Assembly (NCBI GenBank): GCA_963932955.1
Contig: CAWVRK010000006.1
Location: 1-64,000, forward strand
DNA length: 64,000 nt
Origin: Flavicella sp963932955
GTDB lineage: Bacteria > Bacteroidota > Bacteroidia > Flavobacteriales > Flavobacteriaceae
Direction of reading: 5' to 3'
Below, in pieces: positions 49,672 to 59,790 of the stretch. A program made the translations under genes and the position numbers. The notes under the pieces were generated by a model that saw only the letters and a program-made list of their open reading frames with translations, made no database searches and was not told where the DNA came from. How positions within the stretch are numbered: the first letter of the stretch is position 1; the number at the start of each line of letters is the position of its first letter.

Positions 49672-50988
49672 ATGGATGCACATAAAAAAGTAGCATTTTA
49701 CACCTTGGGGTGCAAACTCAATTTCTCCGAGACTTCCACCATTGCACGGACCTTTCAAAACGAAGGTTTCGAACGTGTAGGCTTTGAAGATGCTGCTGAT
49801 ATTTATGTCATCAACACCTGTTCGGTGACAGATAATGCAGACAAACGCTTTAAAACCATCGTAAAAAATGCCTTAAAGAAAAACGACAAGGCGTATTTGA
49901 TTGCTGTTGGTTGTTACGCGCAATTGAAACCCGAAGAATTGGCAGCTGTTGATGGCGTAGACCTCGTTTTGGGTGCTACGGAAAAATTCAAAGTAACTGA
50001 CTACCTCAACGATTTGTCCAAAAATGACATGGGCGAAGTACATTCCTGTGAGATTTCAGAAGCGGACTTTTATGTGGGCTCCTATGCTGTCGGGGACCGC
50101 ACGCGTGCCTTTCTAAAGGTGCAAGACGGTTGTGATTACAAATGCACTTACTGTACCATCCCCTTGGCAAGAGGGATTTCAAGAAGTGACACTTTGGAAA
50201 ACGTCTTGAAAAATGCACGTGAGATCTCCGAAAGAGGCATCAAAGAAATTGTTTTGACTGGCGTCAATATTGGAGATTATGGAAAAGGAGAATTTGGGAA
50301 TAAAAAACACGAACATACTTTTCACGAACTCGTTCAAGCTTTGGATATGGTAAAAGGCATTCACCGTCTTAGAATTTCTTCCATAGAACCCAACTTGTTA
50401 CAAAATAAAACCATCGAATTTGTAGCCCAGTCAAAGTCGTTTGTTCCTCATTTTCACATTCCGCTACAAAGTGGTAGCGATGCCTTGTTAAAGCTCATGA
50501 AACGTCGCTATCTACAACAAACTTATACCGACCGGGTAACTGCAATCAAAAAGAAAATGCCCAATGCCTGCATCGGTGTAGATGTGATTGTCGGATTTCC
50601 AGGGGAAACAGACGAACTTTTTTTGGAAACCTACAACTACCTCAATGAAATGGACATCTCCTACCTTCACGTCTTTACCTATTCAGAAAGACCCAACACA
50701 GAAGCTGTAGACATGTCAGGTGTTGTTCCTTTAAAAACACGGCAAAAAAGAAGCAAAATGCTTCGTGGATTGTCTGTCAAAAAAAGAAGGGCTTTTTACG
50801 AAAGTCAATTGCAAACAGAACAAAGCGTTTTGTTTGAAAACGAAAACAAAGATGGTTATGCCCAAGGGTTTACAGAAAACTACGTAAAGGTAAAAACACC
50901 TTGGAACCCTAGCTTGGCAAACACCATCCACCGTATTGTACTGACTGAAATTGACGAAGATGGCCTAGTACGCTTTGATTGGTCCTGA
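49672..50988 (+). CDS. mtaB: tRNA t6A37 methylthiotransferase
   Basis: MtaB is a radical-SAM enzyme that adds a methylthio group to t6A37 in ANN-decoding tRNAs. The 438-residue product has the UPF0004 N-terminal domain with cluster cysteines (YTLGCKLNFSE, NTCSVT, VGCYAQ), the radical-SAM motif CDYKCTYCTIPLARG (CxxxCxxC, near 158-165), and PLQSGSD, then a C-terminal TRAM-like part. The absence of the extended MiaB insert and the GCKLNFSE start fit MtaB rather than MiaB or RimO. Confidence 0.93.
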   Translation: MDAHKKVAFYTLGCKLNFSETSTIARTFQNEGFERVGFEDAADIYVINTCSVTDNADKRFKTIVKNALKKNDKAYLIAVGCYAQLKPEELAAVDGVDLVLGATEKFKVTDYLNDLSKNDMGEVHSCEISEADFYVGSYAVGDRTRAFLKVQDGCDYKCTYCTIPLARGISRSDTLENVLKNAREISERGIKEIVLTGVNIGDYGKGEFGNKKHEHTFHELVQALDMVKGIHRLRISSIEPNLLQNKTIEFVAQSKSFVPHFHIPLQSGSDALLKLMKRRYLQQTYTDRVTAIKKKMPNACIGVDVIVGFPGETDELFLETYNYLNEMDISYLHVFTYSERPNTEAVDMSGVVPLKTRQKRSKMLRGLSVKKRRAFYESQLQTEQSVLFENENKDGYAQGFTENYVKVKTPWNPSLANTIHRIVLTEIDEDGLVRFDWS

Positions 50989-51113
50989 TTTGCTTCTCTA
51001 ACTTAATTCCAACGAATACAAGAGCCCGTAAAAAAAGAATGTATCTTCGCTAGTGTTTTGAAAATGCAAAAAGCAATTTCTTGGCACTTCTTAATTGAAG
51101 AATTTTCCGAAAA

Positions 51114-51764
51114 ATGAAAAAACACATTTATTTACTTCCAGGCACCGCAGCAAATTCGAAAATATTTGACCGAATTGAACTTCCTAAGGAGTGTTTTGAA
51201 TTGCATTTTTTAGAATGGGTATTGCCCACTGATAAAAACGAAAGCTTGGAGTCCTACGCTGGACGCATGTGCAAAAAGATACAGCATGCAAAGCCTATTT
51301 TATTGGGTGTTTCCTTTGGAGGTGTCTTGGTCCAAGAAATGAGCAAACAAATCGAATGTGAAAAAATTGTACTCGTTTCGAGTATTAAAAACAAAGGAGA
51401 ATTGTCTTTCTTTTTGAACTGTATCCGAGTTACCAAAATTTACCAGTTGTTTCCAAGCAGGTTTCTGTTTCAAATTGAAGAAATACTTTCGCGTCTCTTT
51501 GGACCAAAAGCCGACAAGAAAATCATGGCATACAGAACCTACCTCTCTTTTAGAAATCCAACCTATTTGAAATGGGCAATCCACAATGCACTGTGCTGGT
51601 CTCAGAGAGAAAGTTTGAGCAATACCCTTCACATCCACGGAAACAAAGACCCGATCTTCCCGTTGCACTGCATCAAAAATTGTGAAATTGTAAGAAACGG
51701 ATCGCACGTCATGATTCTTACAAAAGGAAAAGAAATTTGTGAAATTTTACTCAAAAACCTTTAG
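51114..51764 (+). CDS. Small alpha/beta hydrolase
   Basis: The 216-residue product has a hydrolase fold with oxyanion start YLLPGTAANSKIFDR, nucleophile elbow GVSFGG (Ser in LLGVSFGGVLV, near 68), the acid in HIHGNKDPIFP (near 180), and His in NGSHVMI (near 199). The order and spacing of the triad are right for an esterase-type enzyme. The substrate is unknown. It is monocistronic, following mtaB by 125 bases and converging on the next gene. Confidence 0.85.
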   Translation: MKKHIYLLPGTAANSKIFDRIELPKECFELHFLEWVLPTDKNESLESYAGRMCKKIQHAKPILLGVSFGGVLVQEMSKQIECEKIVLVSSIKNKGELSFFLNCIRVTKIYQLFPSRFLFQIEEILSRLFGPKADKKIMAYRTYLSFRNPTYLKWAIHNALCWSQRESLSNTLHIHGNKDPIFPLHCIKNCEIVRNGSHVMILTKGKEICEILLKNL

Positions 51765-51796
51765 CATGGACAGTTAAGACCCAACCCTGAGACAGT

Positions 51797-52735
51797 TTAA
51801 AATTTTTCTTGGAGTGCCTCCTTGTACTCTTTGACCATCTCGTCGACAATCTCTTTGGCAGATTGAATTTCGTGAATCAAACCTGCTACCTGACCAATCT
51901 CTAGCATCCCATCGACCAAATCTCCTTCAAACATCCCTCGTTTCAAGCGGCGTTTGCCAAGTAGTTTTTTTAAATCCTCCACACTTTTGTGTTCTTGATG
52001 GAGTTTTTCAATTTGGGTGTAAAATTCGTTTTTAATCATCCGAACAGGAGCGATCTCTTTGAGTGTCAACACTGTATCTCCTTCTGAAACATCGACGACT
52101 TTCTTTTTAAAGTCGATGTGAGCAGAAGATTCCAAACTCGCAGCAAAGCGACTGCCAACCTGCACTCCATCTGCACCCAAAACCAGTGCAGCCAACATCC
52201 CCCTGCCTGTGGCAATTCCTCCGGCGGCGATCAAAGGGATTTGCAACTGCTCCTTGACCATTGGAATTAAGGTGAATGTGGTGCTCTCTTCTCTTCCATT
52301 GTGTCCACCCGCCTCAAATCCTTCAGCGACCACAGCATCTACACCTGCAGCCTGGGCTTTCATAGCAAATTTGATACTGCTAACCACATGTACGACCGTT
52401 ATTCCATGTTTTTTCAAATGCGAAGTCCACAAAGCGGGGTTGCCCGCAGATGTAAAGACAATTTTTACCTCTTCTTCAATGAGAATTGCGATGATTTCAT
52501 CAATGTTGGGGTACAGCATGGGAACGTTAACTCCAAATGGTTTGGAAGTGGCTTTTTTACATTTTTGGATGTGAGTCCTCAAAACGTCGGGATACATGGA
52601 TCCAGCACCTATCAAGCCCAAACCACCTGCATTGCTTACAGCTGCTGCTAGTTTGTAGCCACTCACCCAAACCATTCCTCCTTGAACAATTGGGTATTTT
52701 ATGTCAAATAATTGGGTGATTCGTGTGGAATTCAT
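51797..52735 (-). CDS. Nitronate monooxygenase / FabK-like flavoprotein
   Basis: The 312-residue FMN-binding TIM barrel starts with YPIVQGGMVWVSGYKLAAAVSNAGGLGLIGAGS. It has PFGVNVP, the AGGHNGRE loop (near 140), IPLIAAGGIATGRG and GADGVQVGSRF. This layout is shared by 2-nitropropane dioxygenase/nitronate monooxygenases and by FabK, the enoyl-ACP reductase II of fatty acid synthesis. The text is closer to FabK in several places (GVNVPMLYPNID, VAEGFEAGGHNG). I cannot decide between these; no fatty-acid gene is adjacent to help. Confidence 0.85.
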   Translation of the reverse strand: MNSTRITQLFDIKYPIVQGGMVWVSGYKLAAAVSNAGGLGLIGAGSMYPDVLRTHIQKCKKATSKPFGVNVPMLYPNIDEIIAILIEEEVKIVFTSAGNPALWTSHLKKHGITVVHVVSSIKFAMKAQAAGVDAVVAEGFEAGGHNGREESTTFTLIPMVKEQLQIPLIAAGGIATGRGMLAALVLGADGVQVGSRFAASLESSAHIDFKKKVVDVSEGDTVLTLKEIAPVRMIKNEFYTQIEKLHQEHKSVEDLKKLLGKRRLKRGMFEGDLVDGMLEIGQVAGLIHEIQSAKEIVDEMVKEYKEALQEKF

Positions 52736-52772
52736 TGTGGTTATTGTTCTTAAAGGACTAGAAAAAATCTGT

Positions 52773-54404
52773 TCAATTTGTCTTTACAAACTTAAAGACT
52801 TTCTTCCGACCATCCAATTTCAATTCCAACAGATACAAGCCTGGACTTAGATCAAAAATAGCTAGGGAAGGATTTTCTTTAAATACTGTTGTTTGTTGCA
52901 TCACTTTGCCAGAAATAGCCAACACTCGAGCGGAAAGCTGACGTACCTCATCGGACAATTTGAAATTTAAAAACTCTTTGCCGAAATTTGAAGAAAGCTC
53001 CCATTCTGCTTTGTTTATTTTTTCAATTATCAAGGTATTGTAGGCTGCTTCAAAATTGGGAATTCCATAGCCTCTATGCGCAGAGGGCATTGCATACAAA
53101 TCTGCAGATTCTTTAATGACTTGCCTGAGTTCTGAAACCGTTAAGGTTGGACAAACCTGCCACAAGCAAGTCACCAAACCGGTGATGATGGGAGCAGAAA
53201 AAGAAGTTCCATTGGAAGGGCTTATATTTCCAGAGGAATTGATTACAGAGGCATACAGTCCTTGTGCCAAGACATCTGGCTTGACACGTCCGTCAGCAGT
53301 AGGTCCGTAGGAACTAAAAAAAGCACTTTCTTCCTGAGCATCCACAGCTCCTACAGTGAGAACAGACGGAGCATCTGCGGGCGCACTGATGTATTTCCAA
53401 GGAGAATTTCCCGAATTTCCTGCAGAAACAACCACAAAGATCCCTTTGGCAACTGCGACTTCCGCTCCTCTTGAAATAAAGGTCGTTGCACCATCCATAT
53501 CCGAATATGTGTAATCGTATCTCGATTCGTCAAACGTAGTATACCCCAAGGAGGTGTTGATCACATCGACTCCAAGACTGTCTGACTTTTCAGCAGCTTC
53601 CACCCACAAACTTTCTTCGAGAGGAGTTTCGTTGGGTGGATCTTCAGTGACAAACAAGTAAAATTGTGCTTTGGGAGCAGTTCCAAGAAACTGCCCTTCA
53701 ATGTCAGCAGCAATGGTTGACAAGACCGAAAGACCGTGTTCACTCCCCGTTTCTTGATAAAAATCAGGAGATCGATTTACATAGTCATAGCCGCCCAAAA
53801 TCTCACCATTGTCAAGGTTGTTGTCGTGTAATTTTGAAAAGGCAGCAAAAGTTTCAACACCTTTGAAACCAGCGTCTAAAATCGCAATTTGCAAACCTCC
53901 CCCTTGAAAACCCATCGTGTGTAAATCATCTCCGTGTAGCATTTCTATCTGGTTGGCAGCAGGTCCGTAGTCCAAAAGAACCGCATCTTTGATGTTCTCT
54001 AATTTTTGTCTTTTTTCTTTGAGCGTAATTTTGGACTTGTTGTGTCTGTTGTCTCCATATGTTATGGAAGCCACACCCGAGAAGTTTGAAAGTGAGTCGA
54101 TCGCTGTTTTAGTCCCTCGGACGTGAAGTGCGTTCAACCACTTGGATTTTGCCATTACAGTCACCCCTACCGTATTGGAGATTGCAGAAACAGTCCCAGC
54201 ATCCAACGGAATATCACGATCATCCAAAGCAATTCCTTGCCGGATCCTTCGGTCCAAAGCTCTTTGAGAAAGCATGGTCAAGGGATTGTTAAAATAGGTG
54301 TCCACATTTGTTTTTTCAGACAAATAAATCCATGCTTCCTCTTGTTGTGCGTAGGAAAAAGCACACACAAAAAAACTAAAAAGGAAAAGTATTGTTTTAA
54401 TCAT
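52773..54404 (-). CDS. Secreted subtilisin-like protease with T9SS tail
   Basis: The 543-residue product is an S8 family serine protease. It has a signal peptide (1-20, ending FSYAQ), a propeptide-like region with RALDRRIRQGI, then the catalytic triad: Asp177 in AILDAGF, His223 in GSEHGLSV, and Ser401 in GTSFSAP. The oxyanion Asn is near 330 in SAGNSGN. The last 75 residues, ending LSPGLYLLELKLDGRKKVFKFVK, are a T9SS type A sorting domain, so it should be secreted through T9SS. The ATG at 54404 gives the proper signal peptide. It is downstream of lon and separated from it by a terminator. Confidence 0.93.
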   Translation of the reverse strand: MIKTILFLFSFFVCAFSYAQQEEAWIYLSEKTNVDTYFNNPLTMLSQRALDRRIRQGIALDDRDIPLDAGTVSAISNTVGVTVMAKSKWLNALHVRGTKTAIDSLSNFSGVASITYGDNRHNKSKITLKEKRQKLENIKDAVLLDYGPAANQIEMLHGDDLHTMGFQGGGLQIAILDAGFKGVETFAAFSKLHDNNLDNGEILGGYDYVNRSPDFYQETGSEHGLSVLSTIAADIEGQFLGTAPKAQFYLFVTEDPPNETPLEESLWVEAAEKSDSLGVDVINTSLGYTTFDESRYDYTYSDMDGATTFISRGAEVAVAKGIFVVVSAGNSGNSPWKYISAPADAPSVLTVGAVDAQEESAFFSSYGPTADGRVKPDVLAQGLYASVINSSGNISPSNGTSFSAPIITGLVTCLWQVCPTLTVSELRQVIKESADLYAMPSAHRGYGIPNFEAAYNTLIIEKINKAEWELSSNFGKEFLNFKLSDEVRQLSARVLAISGKVMQQTTVFKENPSLAIFDLSPGLYLLELKLDGRKKVFKFVKTN

Positions 54405-54454
54405 GTTCACCAACCAAGTTACAAAAATTATAGGTTTTGATGTCATCTCTTTGA

Positions 54455-54486
54455 AAAAAAAGACGGCCTTTCAAGCCGTCTTTTTG
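54455..54486 (-). terminator. Bidirectional terminator after lon
   Basis: The stem AAGACGGC/GCCGTCTT has a seven-base loop with A and T runs on either side. It lies about 40 bases past the lon stop codon and just upstream of the protease gene. Confidence 0.88.
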
Positions 54487-54526
54487 AGTTCAATACCCAC
54501 ACAGGTTGGATTTTAAAAACTTAAAT

Positions 54527-56983
54527 TTAAACCAATTTCTTGGCGTTTTTAACTTTTTGTTTTAGCAAGGCAATTTCGAGTACTTCACGCATTTCATCCA
54601 CATAGTGGAATTTCAAACCTTTCAAATAGGAGTCTTTGATTTCATCGATATCTTTTTTGTTGGCGACACAAAGAATAATCTCTTTGATATTGGCTCTTTT
54701 GGCAGCCAATATTTTTTCTTTGATCCCCCCTACTGGCAAGACCTTTCCGCGCAACGTGATTTCGCCAGTCATGGCCAAATTAGATTTTACTTTTCTTTGT
54801 GTCAAAACTGAGACCAAAGAGGTGAGCATCGTAATTCCCGCACTTGGGCCGTCTTTGGGAGTGGCTCCTTCGGGTACGTGAATGTGTATTTTGTAGTCGT
54901 CCAAAATCTTTTGGTCAATTCCAAATACACCGACATTTGCTTTGATGTATTCCAAAGCAATGGTCGCCGATTCTTTCATGACCTTTCCAAGGTTTCCTGT
55001 GATGGAGAGTTCGCCTTTGCCTTTGGACAAAATGGATTCAATAAACAAGATGTCACCTCCGACACTTGTCCAAGCCAATCCGGTCACAACACCTGCTACT
55101 TTGTTACTTTCGTATTTGTCTCTTTCCAAACGAGACGCTCCCAAAATAATAACAATGTCGTCGTTGGTCAATTTGACATGGTAAGCTTCTTCCATCGCAA
55201 TGGATTTGGCTGTATTTCGAACGACCTTGGCGATTTGTTTTTCCAAACCACGCACACCCGACTCTCGGGTGTAACCAGTGACGATTTTTTCCAACTGTGC
55301 TTTCCCTAGCTTTAGATGCTTTGGTGCCAAGCCATGAGCTGTCAACTGTTTTGGCAAGAGGTGTTTTTTAGCAATTTCTACTTTTTCTTCCACTGTATAG
55401 CCCGATACATTGATCAATTCCATTCTGTCTCTAAGCGCCCACGGCACTTGGCTGATGTTGTTTGCCGTCGCGATGAATAGAATTTTAGAGAGGTCGTAAC
55501 CGACTTCCAAATAGTTGTCGTAAAATGTGGTGTTTTGTTCCGGATCCAATACTTCCAACATGGCTGCAGAAGGGTCACCGTTTTGATTGGATACCAATTT
55601 ATCTATTTCATCCAATACAAATACTGGATTGGACGTATGTGCTTTTTTGAGGTTTTGAATTACTCGTCCTGGCATGGCGCCAACATAAGTCTTGCGATGG
55701 CCTCTGATTTCGGATTCATCACGCAATCCCCCTAAGGACATTCGGATATACTTGCGTCCCAATGATTCCGCAACAGATTTTCCCAATGAAGTTTTTCCTA
55801 CTCCAGGAGGGCCGTACAAACAAATGATTGGAGATTTCATATCTCCTTTCAGCTTCAACACAGCCAAATGTTCGATGATTCTCTTTTTGACTTCTTCCAA
55901 TCCAAAATGATCCCTGTCCAATATTTTTTGGGCATTTTTCAAATCGAATTTGTCATCAGAGTATTCGTTCCAAGGAAGTTCCAATAGCAATTCCAAATAG
56001 TTTCTTTGTACAGAATAATCAGGCATTTGTGGGCTCATCCGCTGCAAACGTCCAATTTCTTTGTCAAAGCGCTCTTGGACTTCTTTGTTCCATTTCTTGC
56101 CTTTGGCTTTGGTTTTCAACTCGTTCAGTTCCTCATCGTGTGAAGCGCCCCCCAACTCTTCCTGAATGGTTTTTAGCTGTTGGGTAAGGTAGTACTCGCG
56201 TTGTTGTTGGTCCATATCCACGCGTGTTTTGGACTGAATGTCATTGCGCAAAGCCAAGCGTTGCAATTCTTTGTTCAGCTCTTTCAAAGTCAAAATCGCA
56301 CGTTCTTTCAAACTGCTTTTTTGCAAAAGTCGTTGCTTTTTATGAACACTTAGGTTCATGTTTGAGGAAATAAAATTCACTAAAAAAGACTGACTTTGGA
56401 TGTTTTTGATGGCAAAAGCAGCTTCCGAAGGAAGATTTGGATTTTCTTTGATCACTTCCAATGCCGATTCAGTTACGGAAGCAATAATTTCCTTAAATTC
56501 TTCTGTGTCTTCTAGAAAACGATCTTCTAAAAACTCTTCAGTGGTCGCTTTTAGATAAGGTGTTTCTTGTATCACTTCTTTGATTTGAAAACGCTTTTTC
56601 CCTTGAATGATCACGGTGGTATTGCCATCAGGCATTTTCAAAACACGCAAAATCTGGGCTACCACTCCCGTCTTGTGTATGTCTTTTGCAGTGGGCGTTT
56701 CCACCTCTGGGTCTATTTGAGAAACGACGCCCAATATTTTGTCACCTTTGTTGACTTCTTTGATCAACTGAATGGACTGATCTCTACCCGCTGTAATGGG
56801 AATGACCACTCCCGGAAACAAGACCGTATTGCGCAAAGGTAAAATAGGAAGGACCTCTGGGACTTCTTCTTTGTTGATTTCTTCTTCGTCTTCGACGGTC
56901 ATCAATGGAATCAATTCGGAATCTTCATCCATCATGTTTTGAAGCGACAAACTGTCTATTTTAATTATTTTTGAATCACTCAT
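54527..56983 (-). CDS. lon: ATP-dependent protease Lon
   Basis: Lon degrades misfolded and regulatory proteins. The 818-residue product has the N-terminal LON substrate-binding domain (about 45-240, LPILPLRNTVLFPGVVIPI), a coiled-coil linker, AAA+ Walker A GPPGVGKTS and Walker B FVLDEIDK, and the C-terminal protease domain. Its catalytic Ser is in KDGPSAG (near 714) and the Lys in VGGIKEK (near 755-757). The N-terminus carries an acidic extension. An imperfect inverted repeat lies 14 bases upstream of the ATG. Confidence 0.96.
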   Translation of the reverse strand: MSDSKIIKIDSLSLQNMMDEDSELIPLMTVEDEEEINKEEVPEVLPILPLRNTVLFPGVVIPITAGRDQSIQLIKEVNKGDKILGVVSQIDPEVETPTAKDIHKTGVVAQILRVLKMPDGNTTVIIQGKKRFQIKEVIQETPYLKATTEEFLEDRFLEDTEEFKEIIASVTESALEVIKENPNLPSEAAFAIKNIQSQSFLVNFISSNMNLSVHKKQRLLQKSSLKERAILTLKELNKELQRLALRNDIQSKTRVDMDQQQREYYLTQQLKTIQEELGGASHDEELNELKTKAKGKKWNKEVQERFDKEIGRLQRMSPQMPDYSVQRNYLELLLELPWNEYSDDKFDLKNAQKILDRDHFGLEEVKKRIIEHLAVLKLKGDMKSPIICLYGPPGVGKTSLGKSVAESLGRKYIRMSLGGLRDESEIRGHRKTYVGAMPGRVIQNLKKAHTSNPVFVLDEIDKLVSNQNGDPSAAMLEVLDPEQNTTFYDNYLEVGYDLSKILFIATANNISQVPWALRDRMELINVSGYTVEEKVEIAKKHLLPKQLTAHGLAPKHLKLGKAQLEKIVTGYTRESGVRGLEKQIAKVVRNTAKSIAMEEAYHVKLTNDDIVIILGASRLERDKYESNKVAGVVTGLAWTSVGGDILFIESILSKGKGELSITGNLGKVMKESATIALEYIKANVGVFGIDQKILDDYKIHIHVPEGATPKDGPSAGITMLTSLVSVLTQRKVKSNLAMTGEITLRGKVLPVGGIKEKILAAKRANIKEIILCVANKKDIDEIKDSYLKGLKFHYVDEMREVLEIALLKQKVKNAKKLV

Positions 56984-57419
56984 AGGGTTTATTTACTGCC
57001 AACTTGACATTTTAGTGCATGCTTTTTTCGAAAACCAAACAAGCAACCCCCCACAAACGACTGAAAAACAGGGATTGGGGTACATTACCACTGGACTTTC
57101 CACGCTTATAGGTCAATTGTTGTGCCAATTCGCACCTAGAGCAAACCTATCTTGTCTATTGAATCTTCAATATGTTAAATACACGGATAATAGTGTTCAT
57201 TGAATTGACAAACCCCACAAACTCTTCGATAGAAAATAAGTTTTTCGTGAGTTCAGAAACCCCTTGAATTCAAAAAAAAGAACGTACTAAATTGTGAAGA
57301 CCGACTCAATTAAGGAACTCTGTATGTGATTTAAAATGAACACAAAAATTTTGACTTGAAGAAGAAGATTTTAGGCAAAAAATCTCTTTTCTAATTGTGG
57401 GTATTTGACAAAGACTTTT
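56984..57419. other. Intergenic region upstream of lon
   Basis: No convincing gene lies here: a 62-codon frame on the plus strand has no family signal or promoter. On the minus strand TGTCAA-G-TTGGCA (57009-56997) is an imperfect inverted repeat, five of six arm bases matching, ending 14 bases before the lon ATG. I saw no exact TAnnTTTG element for lon. Confidence 0.5.
56997..57009 (-). promoter_or_regulatory. Operator-like imperfect inverted repeat upstream of lon
   Basis: TGTCAA-G-TTGGCA on the minus strand ends 14 bases from the lon start. Its closeness to a stress gene suggests a regulator or alternative sigma site, but the match is short and could be chance. Confidence 0.3.
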
Positions 57420-59432
57420 TTATTGGTTTTGAGCAAGTAAAATCGAATCTAAATTAACAAATTCATAGCCTGACACACCCGTCCAAACTTGGTTTCCTTT
57501 GTCGTCAAAAGTAAATACAAATTCTTCTTTTCCTCTTGAATTATTTTGCAACCAATACAGGGTGTTTTTAGGGATTTCATAATATGTCAAAACGGTGTCT
57601 TTTGCGCGTTTCTCTCCCAATGAAATCCAATCTTTGTTCCAATAAAAGAGCTCGTATAGATCTCCTTTATTTATATGGTTACCATCATTTTGTGCTTGAA
57701 TTGTAAATCCAGAAATACAGATAGGTGTATCAAATGAATAAGTCAAGGTCATGTCTTTCAAAACCCTACTAGTCAATGGCTTGTGATCGATTATATTCTT
57801 TGGGCTTGTTTGTTTTTCAGCAGCCATCAGTTCGATGGATTTCCATTGCTTTATTTCGTTTGAATTTTTGTCCAAAAGATGAAATTCAGCCAAATGAACT
57901 ATTTCTCCTTTAGGACCTTTCAATCTATAATTTGAAAAGGGTTTGGAGTTTGAAATACGGAAGGTTTGTTTGAGGGTGCTATAAAAATTAGCAATGGTGA
58001 ACAAGTCCTGAAATTCTGTAGGCGCTTCAAAAGTTGACCCTTGCAAGACACAGTTGTTTATTGATTGTATTCTTTGAATTTTTCGCTTTTCATTTCTCAC
58101 TGTAAAAGGAGGGTATTTCCTCGTCAAAAAGGCAGCATCTAGGGTCTGATTGTTTTTATTTAAAAATCTGAGCCTTCCATTCTTAGTCAATTCGAAAGGA
58201 TAATTTAACAATTTTCTTTGAAAAAAACCCTCAGAAAAGACGACATACAAAAGGTTGCTCCCTATCTGTTTGAAGCGAATCCGATTCTCATCTACCGCGA
58301 TGGATTGAATCACTTTGTCCCAAGTTCCATTTTGATTGAACACGCCTAAAAACACATTTTCGGGAAGCAAATTAGCCCGTCCCCATAAATTTTCAATTTC
58401 AAAATCATACGTCTTTCTGTACTCCTTTGTAACATCTTTCTTAAATGATTTGTCAAAGTTTTTTCTAAATACTTTTGGAATTCCTGCATGTACATACAAA
58501 GCGTTTGTTTTTTTAAAATCCGGCATTCCAACATTTACTGCCTCTTTCTTTTTTCCATTTATATAAAAAGCCCAAGTATGAACCCCTTGAACTCCATTGA
58601 CTCCCCAACGCGAACAGTAATCTGTCCCCGAAGGAATTCCTACAGACCGCAACACATTGATAAAATATGCAGTGATGTAGCCGCAATCTCCAAAACGAGT
58701 GGCTTCCATTTCGGACAGAGAAGGAACTCCAGGGTATTTGTACTTTTTCCCCCAAACACCTCCATACAATTCCAAACTATTGTAAATTTGTGAAACAACC
58801 GTGTCCATCGGGTGAATTTTTAAGGAGTCCAATGCCCATTTGTACTTTTCGAAGAGTTCTTTTCTTTTATGTTTTTCTATGGGTTCATCAATCACTCGGT
58901 ACGGAAGTACATATTTCAAAAACTCATCAAAGCTTTCACGGTATTGATGTGGTTTTTTTGAATGTGCCGCAAAGGCAACCTCAATATTCTCAATCAAGAA
59001 ATCCGCTGTTAACATCTGAACATCGAATATTTTTTTAGGAGATGCCTTAAAACCAATTGATTTTTCTATGGAATCAATGGCCTTTCTAAAGACAGCATTT
59101 ACCCCTCTTCCGATTTGACTCCAAGTACCATTTACTTGTGTCTCTTTTAAATGCTTTCTGGTCTTTCTTGCTTTGTCAAAGGCCTTCTTATAGGTGTCTC
59201 CAAACTCCCAATAGGAATGACCTTTCATGTTTGAAATCAAGTATTTTGCAGCTTGCAGTTTCAACCTGTCCTTCGGTGCTTTGTAGTGGTTGAGCACCTT
59301 TTGGATCTCCTTTTTATTCTCTCCTGACAAGGTCATTGAACGATCCAATGCATCCTTCCTGTCATCGGAGAAACAACTCGACAGGAACCATAAAGTAAAA
59401 AAAATGATTGCAGGAAGAAAGAGCTTTCTCAT
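57420..59432 (-). CDS. Transglutaminase-like lipoprotein
   Basis: This 670-residue protein has a lipobox WFLSSC (Cys20) and a transglutaminase core: Cys250 in ATRFGDCGYITAYF, His285 in GVHTWAFY, and an Asp in AVNVGMPD (near 305). Such cores in Bacteroidota lipoproteins act as peptidases or peptide-processing enzymes and not as cross-linkers as a rule. The C-terminal half (330-670) is beta-rich and ends in a discoidin/galactose-binding-like segment (TYSFDTPICISGFTIQAQNDG, LYWLQNN). The substrate is unknown. It is divergent from the O-antigen-ligase-like gene. Confidence 0.85.
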   Translation of the reverse strand: MRKLFLPAIIFFTLWFLSSCFSDDRKDALDRSMTLSGENKKEIQKVLNHYKAPKDRLKLQAAKYLISNMKGHSYWEFGDTYKKAFDKARKTRKHLKETQVNGTWSQIGRGVNAVFRKAIDSIEKSIGFKASPKKIFDVQMLTADFLIENIEVAFAAHSKKPHQYRESFDEFLKYVLPYRVIDEPIEKHKRKELFEKYKWALDSLKIHPMDTVVSQIYNSLELYGGVWGKKYKYPGVPSLSEMEATRFGDCGYITAYFINVLRSVGIPSGTDYCSRWGVNGVQGVHTWAFYINGKKKEAVNVGMPDFKKTNALYVHAGIPKVFRKNFDKSFKKDVTKEYRKTYDFEIENLWGRANLLPENVFLGVFNQNGTWDKVIQSIAVDENRIRFKQIGSNLLYVVFSEGFFQRKLLNYPFELTKNGRLRFLNKNNQTLDAAFLTRKYPPFTVRNEKRKIQRIQSINNCVLQGSTFEAPTEFQDLFTIANFYSTLKQTFRISNSKPFSNYRLKGPKGEIVHLAEFHLLDKNSNEIKQWKSIELMAAEKQTSPKNIIDHKPLTSRVLKDMTLTYSFDTPICISGFTIQAQNDGNHINKGDLYELFYWNKDWISLGEKRAKDTVLTYYEIPKNTLYWLQNNSRGKEEFVFTFDDKGNQVWTGVSGYEFVNLDSILLAQNQ

Positions 59433-59790
59433 TGTATCTTATTAATTGTTTCTGATTTATCAATCAACACGACTCTCGGAAGCGACACAAGCTCTCAAAA
59501 GGCTGCTAAATTATTTCCAATTTTAGAAACTGGGGCAAACTAAAACCGTCAGTTTTGCCAAAATTGTATGTGGGAGAAAGAATGTACAGGATTTGAATGG
59601 GTTGGAATCCAAAAAATCAGCAAAAAATTTTCTTCAATTTAAAAAGAGTTCTAAACATAAACAACTCCGAAAATAGGGAAATTTTACCACAACCAAAAAA
59701 AGGAACACCCTCACAACTCTCTGTTTTTAAACTCCTTAAATCTAATGTGGATTAAAAAAAAACGAGTACCTTGATTCGAAAACAACTGCA
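59433..59790. other. Intergenic region between divergent genes
   Basis: This AT-rich region holds no coding frame or RNA fold I can support. It must contain the promoters for the two divergent genes, but no exact TAnnTTTG element was found. Confidence 0.5.

Noticed and set aside
57015..57203. 62-codon plus-strand frame in the lon upstream gap
   Set aside because: No promoter element, no domain, and unusual composition; likely chance.
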